Below are positions 9,335 through 17,879 of a stretch of 64,000 nt of DNA, in pieces (positions within the stretch are counted from its first letter, which is position 1; each line of letters begins with the position of its first letter). The position numbers were made by a program, and so were the translations under genes. Location: positions 26,951-90,950 of the forward strand of contig NZ_JBBKTX010000021.1 in the NCBI RefSeq assembly GCF_044962685.1, given 5' to 3'. Under the pieces are notes generated by a model. It saw only the letters and a program-made list of their open reading frames with translations. It had not been told where the DNA came from and searched no databases. Source of the stretch: Oceanobacter antarcticus (GTDB lineage Bacteria > Pseudomonadota > Gammaproteobacteria > Pseudomonadales > Oceanobacteraceae).

Positions 9335-11020
9335 ATGACCGAAAGTTTTGCTGAGTTATTTGAAGAATCCTTGAAAGAACTGGACATGCAGCCCGGTTCT
9401 ATCGTCACTGGTACCGTCGTCGACATCGACAGCGACTGGGTAACAGTGAACTCTGGTCTGAAATCCGAAGCCGTAATTCCACGCAGCCAGTTCCTGAACG
9501 AAAAAGGTGAGCTGGAAGTTGCCATTGGCGACGAGACCCAGGTTTCCCTGGAAGCGGTTGAAGACGGCTTTGGTGAAACCAAACTGTCTCGTGAAAAAGC
9601 CAAGCGTGCTGAAAGCTGGAAAGAGCTTGAAAAAGCCTTTGAAGCTGAAGAAATGGTTACCGGTATCATCAACGGTAAGGTTAAAGGTGGTTTCACTGTT
9701 GACCTGAAGAACATCCGTGCCTTCCTGCCAGGCTCCCTGGTTGATGTCCGTCCTGTACGTGACACTGCCCACCTGGAAGGTAAAGAGCTGGAATTCAAGG
9801 TTATCAAGCTGGACGCCAAGCGTAACAACGTCGTGGTTTCCCGTCGTGCCGTTCTGGAAGCTGCTAACAGCCAGGAACGTGAAGAACTGCTGGCCAACCT
9901 GCAAGAAGGTCAATCTGTTAAGGGTATCGTCAAGAACCTGACCGACTACGGCGCGTTCGTAGATCTGGGCGGTGTTGACGGCCTGCTGCACATCACCGAT
10001 ATGGCCTGGAAGCGTATCAAGCATCCAAGTGAAATCGTTGCTGTTGGTGACGAGATCGACGTTAAAGTGCTGAAATTCGACCGTGAGCGCAACCGCGTTT
10101 CTCTGGGTCTGAAGCAACTGGGTGATGATCCATGGGTCAACATCAACGATCGTTACCCAGAAAGCGCTCGCGTTAAAGCGCGCGTCACCAACCTGACTGA
10201 CTACGGCTGTTTTGCTGAGCTGGAAGAAGGTGTTGAAGGTCTGGTACACGTATCCGAAATGGATTGGACCAACAAGAATATTCACCCGTCCAAGGTGGTT
10301 CAAGTTGGCGACGAGATCGACGTGATGGTGCTGGATATCGACGAAGAACGTCGTCGTATCTCTCTGGGTATCAAGCAGTGCACCATGAACCCATGGGAAG
10401 AGTTCGGTACCAAGTGTAACAAGGGCGACAAGATCTCCGGTAAGATCAAGTCAATCACTGACTTCGGTATCTTCATCGGTCTGGACGGTGGTATTGACGG
10501 TCTGGTTCACCTGTCTGATATTTCTTGGAATGACACTGGCGAAGAAGCCGTGCGTAACTACAAGAAAGGCGATGAACTGGAAACCGTGATCCTGTCTATC
10601 GATCCAGAGCGCGAACGTATCTCTCTGGGTGTGAAGCAGCTGGAAAGCGACCCGTTCTCCGAGTTTGTTGCGGTTAATGACAAAGGCGCTATCGTAACTG
10701 GTAAGGTTATTTCAGTCGATGCCAAGTCGGCAGTGGTTGAGCTGGCCGCTGGTGTTGAAGCGGCTCTGAAAGCGTCTGAAATCAGCCGTGACAAGGTAGA
10801 TGATGCCCGCGCTGTACTGAAAGAAGGCGATGAAGTACAGGGTGTTATCACCATGGTTGATCGTAAGAACCGTGCTTTGAGCATGTCTATCAAAGCCAAG
10901 GACAGTGCAGAAGATCGTCAGGCTCTGAAAGAGCAACGTACCAAGTCTGATGCTGAAGTGTCAGCTGGACCGACCACCATTGGTGATCTGATCAAAGAAC
11001 AGCTTAATCAGAAAGACTAA
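9335..11020 (+). CDS. rpsA: 30S ribosomal protein S1
   Basis: S1 binds mRNA upstream of the start codon and helps deliver it to the 30S subunit. The 561 residues contain six S1 (OB-fold) repeats. The third to sixth begin with recognisable VKG/VKARVTNLTDYG-type strands (for example KGIVKNLTDYGAFVDLGG and SGKIKSITDFGIFIGLDG). The length is that of full six-domain proteobacterial S1. Codon use is strongly biased towards favoured codons, as expected of a highly expressed gene. It starts at ATG 9335 after a 159-base gap from cmk that probably holds its promoter and leader. A strong intrinsic terminator follows the stop. Confidence 0.97.
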   Translation: MTESFAELFEESLKELDMQPGSIVTGTVVDIDSDWVTVNSGLKSEAVIPRSQFLNEKGELEVAIGDETQVSLEAVEDGFGETKLSREKAKRAESWKELEKAFEAEEMVTGIINGKVKGGFTVDLKNIRAFLPGSLVDVRPVRDTAHLEGKELEFKVIKLDAKRNNVVVSRRAVLEAANSQEREELLANLQEGQSVKGIVKNLTDYGAFVDLGGVDGLLHITDMAWKRIKHPSEIVAVGDEIDVKVLKFDRERNRVSLGLKQLGDDPWVNINDRYPESARVKARVTNLTDYGCFAELEEGVEGLVHVSEMDWTNKNIHPSKVVQVGDEIDVMVLDIDEERRRISLGIKQCTMNPWEEFGTKCNKGDKISGKIKSITDFGIFIGLDGGIDGLVHLSDISWNDTGEEAVRNYKKGDELETVILSIDPERERISLGVKQLESDPFSEFVAVNDKGAIVTGKVISVDAKSAVVELAAGVEAALKASEISRDKVDDARAVLKEGDEVQGVITMVDRKNRALSMSIKAKDSAEDRQALKEQRTKSDAEVSAGPTTIGDLIKEQLNQKD

Positions 11021-11034
11021 GCTGGTCTGATTTA

Positions 11035-11061
11035 AAAAAACCCGCTTCGGCGGGTTTTTTT
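11035..11061 (+). terminator. Intrinsic terminator of rpsA
   Basis: A GC stem CCCGC/GCGGG with a TTCG loop is preceded by seven A and followed by seven T, starting 14 bases after the rpsA stop. The A and T tracts make it potentially bidirectional. Confidence 0.92.
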
Positions 11062-11446
11062 ATGTCTTGTTATCCTCTGTTTCGATAATCGCCATTATTT
11101 CGGACAGCCACGGAGGGCGTCCCTTCGTACCAAATTCGTCGTCGCAGGGGGAGGGATTGTCCGTGTTCGTTGCGTCAAATACACCGGCGTCGTACGAACT
11201 GGCATTGTTCGTGTTGTCCACCGCGTCAAATGCGCCGGATTCCGCGATTCCCTCCTGGACAGCCAGGGAGGGAGTCCCTGTGTTTTTTATAGAGATTGAT
11301 TGAATATTTCAGGTAACATCAGACAGGAAATGGCTTTGCTGTTTTTGAGTACATAAACAAACATCGAACGGTTGCATTTGTCGTCAGCTAACTGCATGAT
11401 TTGACAAGAGTTATTGTCATGCAGTCACCTCATGGAGGAAAACGCT
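11062..11446. repeat. rpsA-ihfB intergenic region with repeated motifs
   Basis: This 385-base gap holds a direct repeat: a 23-base motif at 11102-11124 recurs at 11257-11279 with two mismatches. A second pair, GCGTCAAATACACCGG (near 11173) and GCGTCAAATGCGCCGG (near 11223), lies between them. A 78-codon open frame (11067-11303) runs through the region but has no ribosome site and is built from the repeats, so I do not call it a gene. The pattern suggests a dispersed intergenic element. The ihfB promoter presumably lies in the last 130 bases. Confidence 0.5.
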
Positions 11447-11743
11447 GTGACGAAGTCTGAACTGATAGAGCGTATCGTCAGTCGTCAGCCGCAATTATCT
11501 GCCAAAGATGTCGAGCTGGCGGTGAAAACGATGCTTGATTACATGTCTTTGACCTTGTCGTCGGGGGAGCGGATTGAAATTCGCGGATTTGGCAGTTTTT
11601 CGTTGCATTATCGTGCACCAAGGGTTGGGCGTAATCCCAAAACTGGTGAAACGGTAGAGCTACAGGGCAAGTTTGTGCCGCATTTTAAACCGGGCAAAGA
11701 CTTGCGTGATCAGGTTAACGACAGTATCGACAGCGAACACTAA
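11447..11743 (+). CDS. ihfB: Integration host factor beta subunit
   Basis: IhfB pairs with IhfA to bind and sharply bend DNA, assisting sigma-54 promoters, recombination and replication. The 98-residue product matches the HU/IHF family throughout: MTKSELIERI at the start, GERIEIRGFGSFSLHYRAPR, the DNA-intercalating arm RVGRNPKTGE, and VPHFKPGKDLRDQV. The start is GTG 11447, preceded by TGGAGGAA at 8 bases; an in-frame ATG at 11414 would add residues absent from the family. IHF is relevant here because the flhA promoter further on is of sigma-54 type. Confidence 0.96.
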   Translation: MTKSELIERIVSRQPQLSAKDVELAVKTMLDYMSLTLSSGERIEIRGFGSFSLHYRAPRVGRNPKTGETVELQGKFVPHFKPGKDLRDQVNDSIDSEH

Positions 11744-11766
11744 GGCCGTCGCGGCCAGGTAATATC

Positions 11767-12051
11767 ATGCTGCAAAAAATCAGGATCGGCATAAGCCTGA
11801 TCTCTTTCCTGCTTATATTTCTCTATTGTCTGACATTTGCGACTCGTAATAGCGAGCCACTGGATGTGTTTTTTCTGGTGGGTGATCCTGTCAACCTGCC
11901 GGTTGCTCTGTGGTTTGGTCTGATTCTGACGCTCGGTTGTATTATTGGTCTGCTGGCGGGCGTGATGTCGGTATTATCAAAGAAACGTCATATCCGTCGG
12001 TTGCAAAAAGCGCTCGATGAGGCACAGGAACGATCAGGCAGATTGCCATAG
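11767..12051 (+). CDS. lapA: LapA-family inner membrane protein (DUF1049)
   Basis: A small 94-residue protein with two hydrophobic segments (about 8-25 and 40-65) and a short basic, helical C-terminal tail (SKKRHIRRLQKALDEAQER). This is the layout of LapA/YciS, which acts with LapB in control of lipopolysaccharide synthesis at the inner membrane. It starts at ATG 11767, 23 bases after ihfB, and is followed after 9 bases by lapB. The ihfB-lapA-lapB-pyrF order is widely conserved in gammaproteobacteria, which supports the name more than the short sequence alone. Confidence 0.88.
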   Translation: MLQKIRIGISLISFLLIFLYCLTFATRNSEPLDVFFLVGDPVNLPVALWFGLILTLGCIIGLLAGVMSVLSKKRHIRRLQKALDEAQERSGRLP

Positions 12052-12060
12052 GCCTGCATC

Positions 12061-13245
12061 ATGATGGAATCCGCAATTGTTTTTGTACTGGTACTGGTGG
12101 GTACAGGCCTTGGCTGGGTACTGGGTTACCGTTCAGGCAAGGTGCGCCCAAAAAATACTCCCGCTGACTGGATTCCCAGTATCGATTTTATCCTTGCGCA
12201 AAACACCGATATTACTCTCAAACGCCTTGTGAATGCCCAAACTTTGGATGATGACTCGATTGAGCTATTTCTCCGGTTAGGCTGTAGTTTGCGTGAAAAA
12301 GGTGAAGTGGAACGCGCCATTCATTTACACCAGACCTTGTTTGCCAGAACGGACTTAAAAGGAGTCTTGCTGCAAGAACTGGAGTTGGAGCTGGCAATGG
12401 ACTTTGCCATGGCAGGTCTGCATGATCGGGCCGAACGGCTCTTGCTGGAATTGCTTGATGCCCGTGGTCGCATTCAGGAAAAGTCCGCCAAGGTATTGCT
12501 GGAATTACTGGAAGAAGAAGGCGCATGGCAGCAGGTGCTGGATTTGAACCGAGCGCGCAAACTACCCAACTCTGCCCTGTTACAGCGTCGTGTGGCGCAT
12601 GCTGCCTGTGAATTGGCTGAGCGTGCGGCAGCTAGCGGCAATTATATTGAAACCCGCCAGCTCTGTCGTACCGCACTCAAGTCTGATGGCCGCTGTGCTC
12701 GTGCGTTTGTGGTGTTGGGGAATATGGCGTTTGAGCAGGACGAACCCAGTGAAGCTGTGCGTTGTTACCTCAAGGCGCTGGATCATGATCCGGGCTCTAT
12801 TATTGCGATTCTTGATCCAATGGTTCGGTCATTCCACCAACTGGGGGATCCTCATGGTTTGCTGGCTCATCTGCAGCGTCATGGTGAAGGGCTGAATTAC
12901 GTACCTGCATTGGTGGCGCGAGCCGAAACCCTGGCTGATATTGAAGGTGCTGAAACCGCAATTGCCGGGTTTATTCAGGATCTTGAAAAATACCCCTCGT
13001 ATACCGGCTATGTTGCCATGCTGGGACTGCTGCTGCGCCACAAGCGCCGTTTGAGTGAGTCGCAGGCCCATGGGGTGTATGCTATTCTGCGTCGTATTGA
13101 TACTGACGATCCGAGCTTTGTGTGCAGCCAATGCGGTTTCAAGGCGCGGGAGTTTCACTGGCGCTGCCCAAGTTGTAAAAACTGGGCCAGCCTCAAAGCG
13201 ATCACCCCTTTTAGTCACCCCTCTGTTGCTATTGAAGACCTATGA
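12061..13245 (+). CDS. lapB: LPS assembly protein LapB (YciM)
   Basis: LapB is a membrane-anchored adaptor that, in E. coli, promotes FtsH-mediated turnover of LpxC and so limits lipopolysaccharide synthesis. The 394 residues have one N-terminal membrane helix (about 3-20), a run of TPR helices (about 60-320, including the conserved GEVERAIHLHQ and AGLHDRAERLL) and a C-terminal rubredoxin-like zinc or iron knuckle with two CxxC pairs (FVCSQCGFKAR and WRCPSCKNW). It starts with ATG ATG at 12061/12064. Its stop overlaps the pyrF start (ATGA). Confidence 0.94.
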   Translation: MMESAIVFVLVLVGTGLGWVLGYRSGKVRPKNTPADWIPSIDFILAQNTDITLKRLVNAQTLDDDSIELFLRLGCSLREKGEVERAIHLHQTLFARTDLKGVLLQELELELAMDFAMAGLHDRAERLLLELLDARGRIQEKSAKVLLELLEEEGAWQQVLDLNRARKLPNSALLQRRVAHAACELAERAAASGNYIETRQLCRTALKSDGRCARAFVVLGNMAFEQDEPSEAVRCYLKALDHDPGSIIAILDPMVRSFHQLGDPHGLLAHLQRHGEGLNYVPALVARAETLADIEGAETAIAGFIQDLEKYPSYTGYVAMLGLLLRHKRRLSESQAHGVYAILRRIDTDDPSFVCSQCGFKAREFHWRCPSCKNWASLKAITPFSHPSVAIEDL

Positions 13246-13982
13246 CCACTGTTACCTCTACTCCTGTTTTATCTGCTGTTGTTTCATCTAGTGTTGTATC
13301 GCCTATTGTTGTTGCGCTGGATTATTCCTCTGTCGACGCGGCGTTGGCGATGGCCAAGCTGTTGGATCCTGCACGCTGTCGGGTCAAAGTCGGCAAGGAG
13401 CTGTTTACCTCGGCGGGGCCGCTGGTGATTGAACAGCTGCAGCAGCTGGGATTTGAGGTTTTTCTGGATCTGAAATTTCACGATATTCCCAATACCTGTG
13501 CCAAGTCTGTCGCGGCTGCTGCGGATCTGGGTGTCTGGATGGTCAACGTCCATGCCAGTGGCGGGCGTCGTATGATGGAAGCGGCCCGTAACGAACTGGA
13601 CAAGCGTGCCAGTCGACCCTTTCTGATCGGAGTAACGGTACTGACCTCAATGGACAGTGTCGACTTGGTTGAACTGGGTCTGAGTGTGACGCCGGAAGAG
13701 CACGTCGTACGGCTGGCGACGTTGGCACAGTCGTCTGGTCTGGATGGGGTGGTGTGTTCGGCGAATGAGCTGGCCGTTATTCGTCAACATTGCGGTGACG
13801 ACTTCAAGACGGTGACACCTGGCATTCGTCCTTCCTGGAGTGATAATCAGGATCAGAAGCGGGTGATGACGCCAGAACAGGCTGTTGCTGCGGGAGTTGA
13901 CTACATGGTGGTTGGCCGCCCGATTACCCAGTCAGAAGATCCGGCCGCTAGTTGCCAGCGGATTCTCGATAGTCTTGCCTGA
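13242..13982 (+). CDS. pyrF: Orotidine 5'-phosphate decarboxylase
   Basis: PyrF decarboxylates OMP to UMP, the last step of pyrimidine synthesis. The 246-residue barrel has the catalytic signature FLDLKFHDIPNT, the substrate lysine in KVGKELFTSAGP and the phosphate-binding VTPGIRP and VVGRPI motifs. The ATG overlaps the lapB stop. The first 22 or so residues are a Ser/Thr/Val-rich stretch (TSTPVLSAVVSSSVVSP) before the family's usual IVVALDY start; no alternative initiation codon was seen closer to the domain, so this short extension seems real. The extension's codons are T-rich compared with the rest. Confidence 0.95.
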   Translation: MTTVTSTPVLSAVVSSSVVSPIVVALDYSSVDAALAMAKLLDPARCRVKVGKELFTSAGPLVIEQLQQLGFEVFLDLKFHDIPNTCAKSVAAAADLGVWMVNVHASGGRRMMEAARNELDKRASRPFLIGVTVLTSMDSVDLVELGLSVTPEEHVVRLATLAQSSGLDGVVCSANELAVIRQHCGDDFKTVTPGIRPSWSDNQDQKRVMTPEQAVAAGVDYMVVGRPITQSEDPAASCQRILDSLA

Positions 13983-14210
13983 TGAAATCAGTTGCCTGCG
14001 CCATATGGATGTCCCCTAATGCCATGAAGTCGCTGTTGCAGGAATCATTCTGACGTTGGATCGATTCTGACGTTGGAGTAATTCTGGAAATACAGAGTGG
14101 CTAAATCAGCGCCAATGGCTGGTTTATTTGCGCCTGGATGGAGGGTTTTGCTGCTGTAGAAATAGTAGGTGTATATCGGATTTGGTGAATGCGGAAGAGA
14201 GATTACTTGT
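13983..14210. other. Gap between pyrF and tRNA-Asn with a short tandem repeat
   Basis: No gene was found here. A 17-base unit beginning ATTCTGACGTTGGA is present twice in tandem at 14047-14080. No clear terminator was seen for either the converging tRNA or pyrF. Confidence 0.6.
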
Positions 14211-14286
14211 TGGCTCCCCGAGCTGGACTTGAACCAGCGACCAATAGATTAACAGTCTACTGCTCTACCAACTGAGCTATCGGGGA
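14211..14286 (-). tRNA. tRNA-Asn (GTT)
   Basis: On the minus strand a 76-base cloverleaf has acceptor TCCCCGA paired with TCGGGGA, the D-arm AGCTCAGTTGGTAGAGC, anticodon loop CTGTTAA with anticodon GTT, the T-arm GGTTCAAGTCC and an encoded CCA end. Confidence 0.98.
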
Positions 14287-14305
14287 ACATCAGCAAGTGG
14301 GGCGC

Positions 14306-14333
14306 ATTATACGGAGCTGGTTTTTTGTGTCAA
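14306..14333 (-). promoter_or_regulatory. Sigma-70 promoter of tRNA-Asn
   Basis: Reading the minus strand: TTGACA (14333-14328), a 16-base spacer, TATAAT (14311-14306), then a G+C-rich discriminator GCGCCCC. Both hexamers are perfect and the tRNA begins 20 bases downstream, consistent with a strong, stringently controlled stable-RNA promoter. Confidence 0.88.
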
Positions 14334-14427
14334 TAGCTTCAATTTAAATAAAATAAGAGTTAATTCAATGTCTTAGCTTGGGCAGCGAGGTCGCCAGCAA
14401 GAATGGACGACCCTCTGCAAGAATCAG

Positions 14428-15009
14428 TTAATCCTTGGCAATACGGCTGAATACCGCACCTTTCTGGCCCTTGTATTTGGCGTTCTCTCGCTTGTTGTAC
14501 GGACGTTTGGCCGGGCTGCTGAGAGTTTCAAACGACAGTGCGCAAATAATCATGGCGGGTCTTAGCGCCAGTGGCAGTTTGCCGTTGTTATAAAATTCCA
14601 GCACGATCTGGCCATCCCAGCCGGGGTCAATCCGTCCGGCGGTCAGGTGTACCACCAGACCGAGGCGAGCCAGTGAGCTGCGGCCATCCAGCCAGCCAAC
14701 CAGATCATCCGGAATGGTGACGGATTCCATGGTGGCGCCGAGTACCAGTTCGCCAGGGTGGATATAGAGCGACTGATCATGAGCAATCTCGATTTCTTTG
14801 CTCATGATACGATCGATATCGCGCTCCAGTTGCGCCCGTTCGCCGGAAAGATCCAGATGGGTGGCGGAGTTGTTGCTGAATACCCGGAAGCGGTGGTCGA
14901 GGCGAAGGTCGACACTGATGCCAGCAATGGCATCCAGGCCGGGGGCTGGCTCGATAGTAATGCTGCCCTCGCTCAGGCGCTGTTCAATGTCGGCATCACT
15001 TAATCGCAT
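14428..15009 (-). CDS. dcd: dCTP deaminase
   Basis: Dcd deaminates dCTP to dUTP, feeding dTMP synthesis. The 193-residue product has the exact length of the E. coli enzyme and its signatures: a conserved MRLSDADIE start, LHPGELVLGATMESVTIP-type strand (present as IHPGELVLGATMES), the DGRSSLARLGL catalytic helix, and the AGRIDPGWDGQIVLEFYN segment containing the active-site Glu. The C terminus carries the PYNKRENAKYKGQ motif that closes over the triphosphate. It is followed downstream by tRNA-Asn and preceded by the DUF3108 gene 23 bases away. Confidence 0.96.
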   Translation of the reverse strand: MRLSDADIEQRLSEGSITIEPAPGLDAIAGISVDLRLDHRFRVFSNNSATHLDLSGERAQLERDIDRIMSKEIEIAHDQSLYIHPGELVLGATMESVTIPDDLVGWLDGRSSLARLGLVVHLTAGRIDPGWDGQIVLEFYNNGKLPLALRPAMIICALSFETLSSPAKRPYNKRENAKYKGQKGAVFSRIAKD

Positions 15010-15032
15010 GGCAGTTCTCTGGTTGGGGTCAG

Positions 15033-15815
15033 TTACAGGTTGGTACTGACCAGGTCAATCTGATATTGGATTTTGCCTTTTTTGCGATCCACCAGTTTTA
15101 CCAGCAGGTAATCCTTGTCTTTCGCCAGCCAGGCATAAATTTCCCTGCGGTCGTCGCGTAACTGCTTGATTTTGATCGTATCCAGTACGCCGATACGGGT
15201 TTTTAACGGTTCTTCGGCAACGATAACAAATTCATAGCTGCGTACTCGGTTTTTCTCGAATACCTGGTAGTTCAGCTCGTTTTGGCCATTGGCGAGGTCG
15301 AGGCTGATTTGCAGCATATAAGTCAGCTTGTCTTGCAGGTTATCTTGCCATAAATCGTTAAATTCGCGCGCTTGCAAGGGGGCGCTGATCTGTTGCTGGG
15401 TCGCATCGAAGCGATAGTCCTGATCGTCTTCCTGTATCAGGCCCGAGCCTTTGTAATGGTAGCTTTGTGGCTGGATGATACCGTTGTGCAATGCAAAAAC
15501 CGATTGCTCCTGGATGGACGCTGCTGATGCTTCAGCATCAAACGTCATTTGCCAGGATCCGTCTTCGCGTTGCTCCAGAGTGCGTTCTGCCGCAATGTTG
15601 AAGCTGAAAAATCCCCAGTCATAGCGGCTTGTGTACTTGGCCTTGAAAGGCTGCAGAGTATTTTGTGTTGCCTCTCCCTGTCTCTCCAGCGGGTCGTCGT
15701 TCGCCAGCTGTGACTTGGTATCACTCAGGGCAAAGGTTTGAGTGTCACCGTTACTGGCAAAAGCCAATAAGGGTGACAGTATCAGGGTGCAGGCCAGATA
15801 TCTTATACGTCTCAC
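15033..15815 (-). CDS. Exported DUF3108 protein
   Basis: The 260-residue product starts with a signal peptide (about 1-21, MRRIRYLACTLILSPLLAFA) and continues as a beta-rich domain typical of DUF3108: YTSRYDWGFFSFNIAAERTL early, a central YHYKGSG segment, and a C-terminal repeat of long strands ending in KKGKIQYQIDLV. The family occurs next to purN/purM in Pseudomonas and relatives. No biochemical function is established; the fold suggests a periplasmic lipid- or outer-membrane-related protein, which is inference only. Two spaced basic or acidic clusters but no catalytic motif can be pointed out. Confidence 0.82.
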   Translation of the reverse strand: MRRIRYLACTLILSPLLAFASNGDTQTFALSDTKSQLANDDPLERQGEATQNTLQPFKAKYTSRYDWGFFSFNIAAERTLEQREDGSWQMTFDAEASAASIQEQSVFALHNGIIQPQSYHYKGSGLIQEDDQDYRFDATQQQISAPLQAREFNDLWQDNLQDKLTYMLQISLDLANGQNELNYQVFEKNRVRSYEFVIVAEEPLKTRIGVLDTIKIKQLRDDRREIYAWLAKDKDYLLVKLVDRKKGKIQYQIDLVSTNL

Positions 15816-15840
15816 AGATCATCCTCGCTGTGATGGTGAT

Positions 15841-16512
15841 TTATGGCTGAGCTGTCAGTCTGAGTCCGGATGGCGGAAGAAGTTTACTATCGAGTGTTAC
15901 GCCTTGGTCGGTCATGGCCAGTCGTCCCTGGGTGCACCACTTGACGATGATGGGATACAGGATGTGCTCCTGTATCTGCACCTTGTGTTGCAAGCTGGCA
16001 GCGGTTTCGCCAGTGTCTATGGTCACGACTGCCTGGGCAATCACCGGGCCACCATCCAGCTCTTCGGTGACAAAATGTACCGATACTCCATGCTCGCTAT
16101 CACCGGCATCGATGGCGCGTTGATGGGTGTTTAATCCCTGATACAAAGGCAACAGGGAGGGGTGGATATTGATCATGCGGCCGCGATAATGCCGTACAAA
16201 GTCCGATGTCAGGATACGCATAAAGCCAGCCAGTACAATCAGATCGGGGGCAAGGTCATCAATCGCCCGCATCAGATTGGCATCAAACTCTTCGCGACTG
16301 CTGAATTGCTGGTGATCAACCAATATGGCTGGGATCTCCCGGTCGCGGGCGTGTTGCATGCCCGCTGCATCTGGACGATTAGATACGACACCTGCGACCA
16401 TGGCATCAATGTCGCCGCTTTGTACCGCATCAGCAATGGCCATCATGTTGCTACCCGTACCTGAAATCAGTATCACAATACGGGGTTGGTCAAGTGCCGA
16501 GTCTGTCATCAT
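15841..16512 (-). CDS. purN: Phosphoribosylglycinamide formyltransferase
   Basis: PurN transfers a formyl group from 10-formyl-THF to GAR in purine synthesis. The 223 residues include VILISGTGSNMMAI (phosphate loop), the catalytic Asn/His/Asp set in RMINIHPSLLPLYQGLNTHQRAI, and the D of EELDGGPVIAQ. It starts at ATG 16512, overlapping the purM stop by four bases (ATGA), so the pair is translationally coupled. A second ATG follows immediately at 16509. Confidence 0.95.
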   Translation of the reverse strand: MMTDSALDQPRIVILISGTGSNMMAIADAVQSGDIDAMVAGVVSNRPDAAGMQHARDREIPAILVDHQQFSSREEFDANLMRAIDDLAPDLIVLAGFMRILTSDFVRHYRGRMINIHPSLLPLYQGLNTHQRAIDAGDSEHGVSVHFVTEELDGGPVIAQAVVTIDTGETAASLQHKVQIQEHILYPIIVKWCTQGRLAMTDQGVTLDSKLLPPSGLRLTAQP

Positions 16513-17561
16513 ACGGTGCGGTTACCGATGAATTCGACGGCGGCTTCGTCGCTGGTTTTTTCAACGATTTCACCAATGATCCAGGCCTGTTCGCCTTCGG
16601 CGTTCAGCAGGGCAATCGCCTGATCAGCCTTGTGTTCCGGCAGAGCGATGATCATGCCCACACCACAATTGAAGGTGCGGAACATTTCTGCCGTTGCGAC
16701 GTTGCCAGCCTGTTGCAGCCATTCGAACACAGCTGGCCAGCGCCAGCTGTTGGTGTTGATAACGGCCTTGCAATTATCGGGCAGAACGCGCGGAATATTC
16801 TCCTGAAAACCACCGCCGGTGATGTGCGACAGGGCATGCACTTCGGTGGCATTAATCAGCTGTAATGCGGATTTGACGTAAATACGGGTGGGGGCCATCA
16901 GCGCCTCTGCCAGCGGTACACCGTCGAGGTCTTGCTGCAGGTCGGCGTTGGCTACTTCCAGGATCTTGCGAACCAGAGAATAGCCATTGGAATGAGGGCC
17001 GCTGGATGCCAGTGCAATGAGGGAATCACCGGCCTGGACTCTGGAGCCGTCAATGATGTCGGCTTTTTCAACGATACCAACACAAAAACCGGCTAGATCG
17101 TAGTCTTCGCCTTCATACATGCCTGGCATTTCAGCGGTTTCACCGCCAACCAGCGCAGCACCAGCCTGTTCACAGCCTGCGCCAATACCGCTGACAACGG
17201 CTGCGGCAACATCAACATTCAGATGACCTGTGGCGTAATAGTCGAGGAAAAACAAAGGCTCAGCACCAGAGACCACCAGGTCGTTAACACACATGGCGAC
17301 CAGATCGATACCAATAGTGTCGTGCTTGCCCAGATCCATAGCCAGACGCAGCTTGGTGCCCACGCCATCGGTACCCGATACCAGCACGGGTTGATGGTAA
17401 CCTTGTGGCAGTTCGAACAGGGCACCAAAACCACCGAGGCCGGCCATTACTTCCGGGCGGCGAGTGCGTTTGGCAACGTCCTTGATGCGTTCTACCAGTG
17501 CGTTTCCGGCATTGATGTCAACACCAGCGTCTTTATAGCTTAGGGATTTTGATTCGGTCAT
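16509..17561 (-). CDS. purM: Phosphoribosylaminoimidazole synthetase (AIR synthetase)
   Basis: PurM closes the imidazole ring, converting FGAM to AIR with ATP. The 350-residue product shows the start SYKDAGVDINAGNALVERIK, the Gly-rich VSGTDGVGTKLRLA, the nucleotide-binding GGETAEMPGMY and the late HITGGGFQENIPR motif, all family hallmarks. It is the first gene of a purM-purN pair on this strand. The 318-base gap upstream separates it from the divergent DUF2066-hda pair; a TAGAAT hexamer lies a few tens of bases before the start but no convincing -35 or PurR operator was recognised. Confidence 0.96.
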   Translation of the reverse strand: MTESKSLSYKDAGVDINAGNALVERIKDVAKRTRRPEVMAGLGGFGALFELPQGYHQPVLVSGTDGVGTKLRLAMDLGKHDTIGIDLVAMCVNDLVVSGAEPLFFLDYYATGHLNVDVAAAVVSGIGAGCEQAGAALVGGETAEMPGMYEGEDYDLAGFCVGIVEKADIIDGSRVQAGDSLIALASSGPHSNGYSLVRKILEVANADLQQDLDGVPLAEALMAPTRIYVKSALQLINATEVHALSHITGGGFQENIPRVLPDNCKAVINTNSWRWPAVFEWLQQAGNVATAEMFRTFNCGVGMIIALPEHKADQAIALLNAEGEQAWIIGEIVEKTSDEAAVEFIGNRTV

Positions 17562-17879
17562 TCGGATTCACAGGGTGGCTGCAAAGAAGCGGGGTATTCT
17601 AGCGATTTGTGGCCTTCACTTCACCTGCCGCGACAAAGAAATAGCGCCGTATGGCCGGTTAATTTAGGTTGAATCACAGGGAAAGCCAGGTTTGTAGTGA
17701 TGGCAGCGCCAAGATCACCATTCCTGATACTGAGTTCTCTTGGGTGCTTGCGCTGTGCGTGGCACAATAGCCGCCGCCTGACGTATTGGCCCGGTGGCCG
17801 TGTCGGTCAACGGTTTTAGTCGTTGATGGATGGGGTCAGAACTTATGTTCGCGGTGGTGGTTGTACGCCGTAAACCAGA
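17562..17879. other. Divergent intergenic region purM/DUF2066
   Basis: This 318-base non-coding gap must contain promoters for both directions. I found no PurR-like palindrome, terminator or repeat. A possible -10 (TAGAAT on the minus strand near 17597-17602) faces purM. Confidence 0.5.

Noticed and set aside
11067..11303. 78-codon gene between rpsA and ihfB
   Set aside because: It lacks a ribosome site and is composed of repeated DNA motifs.
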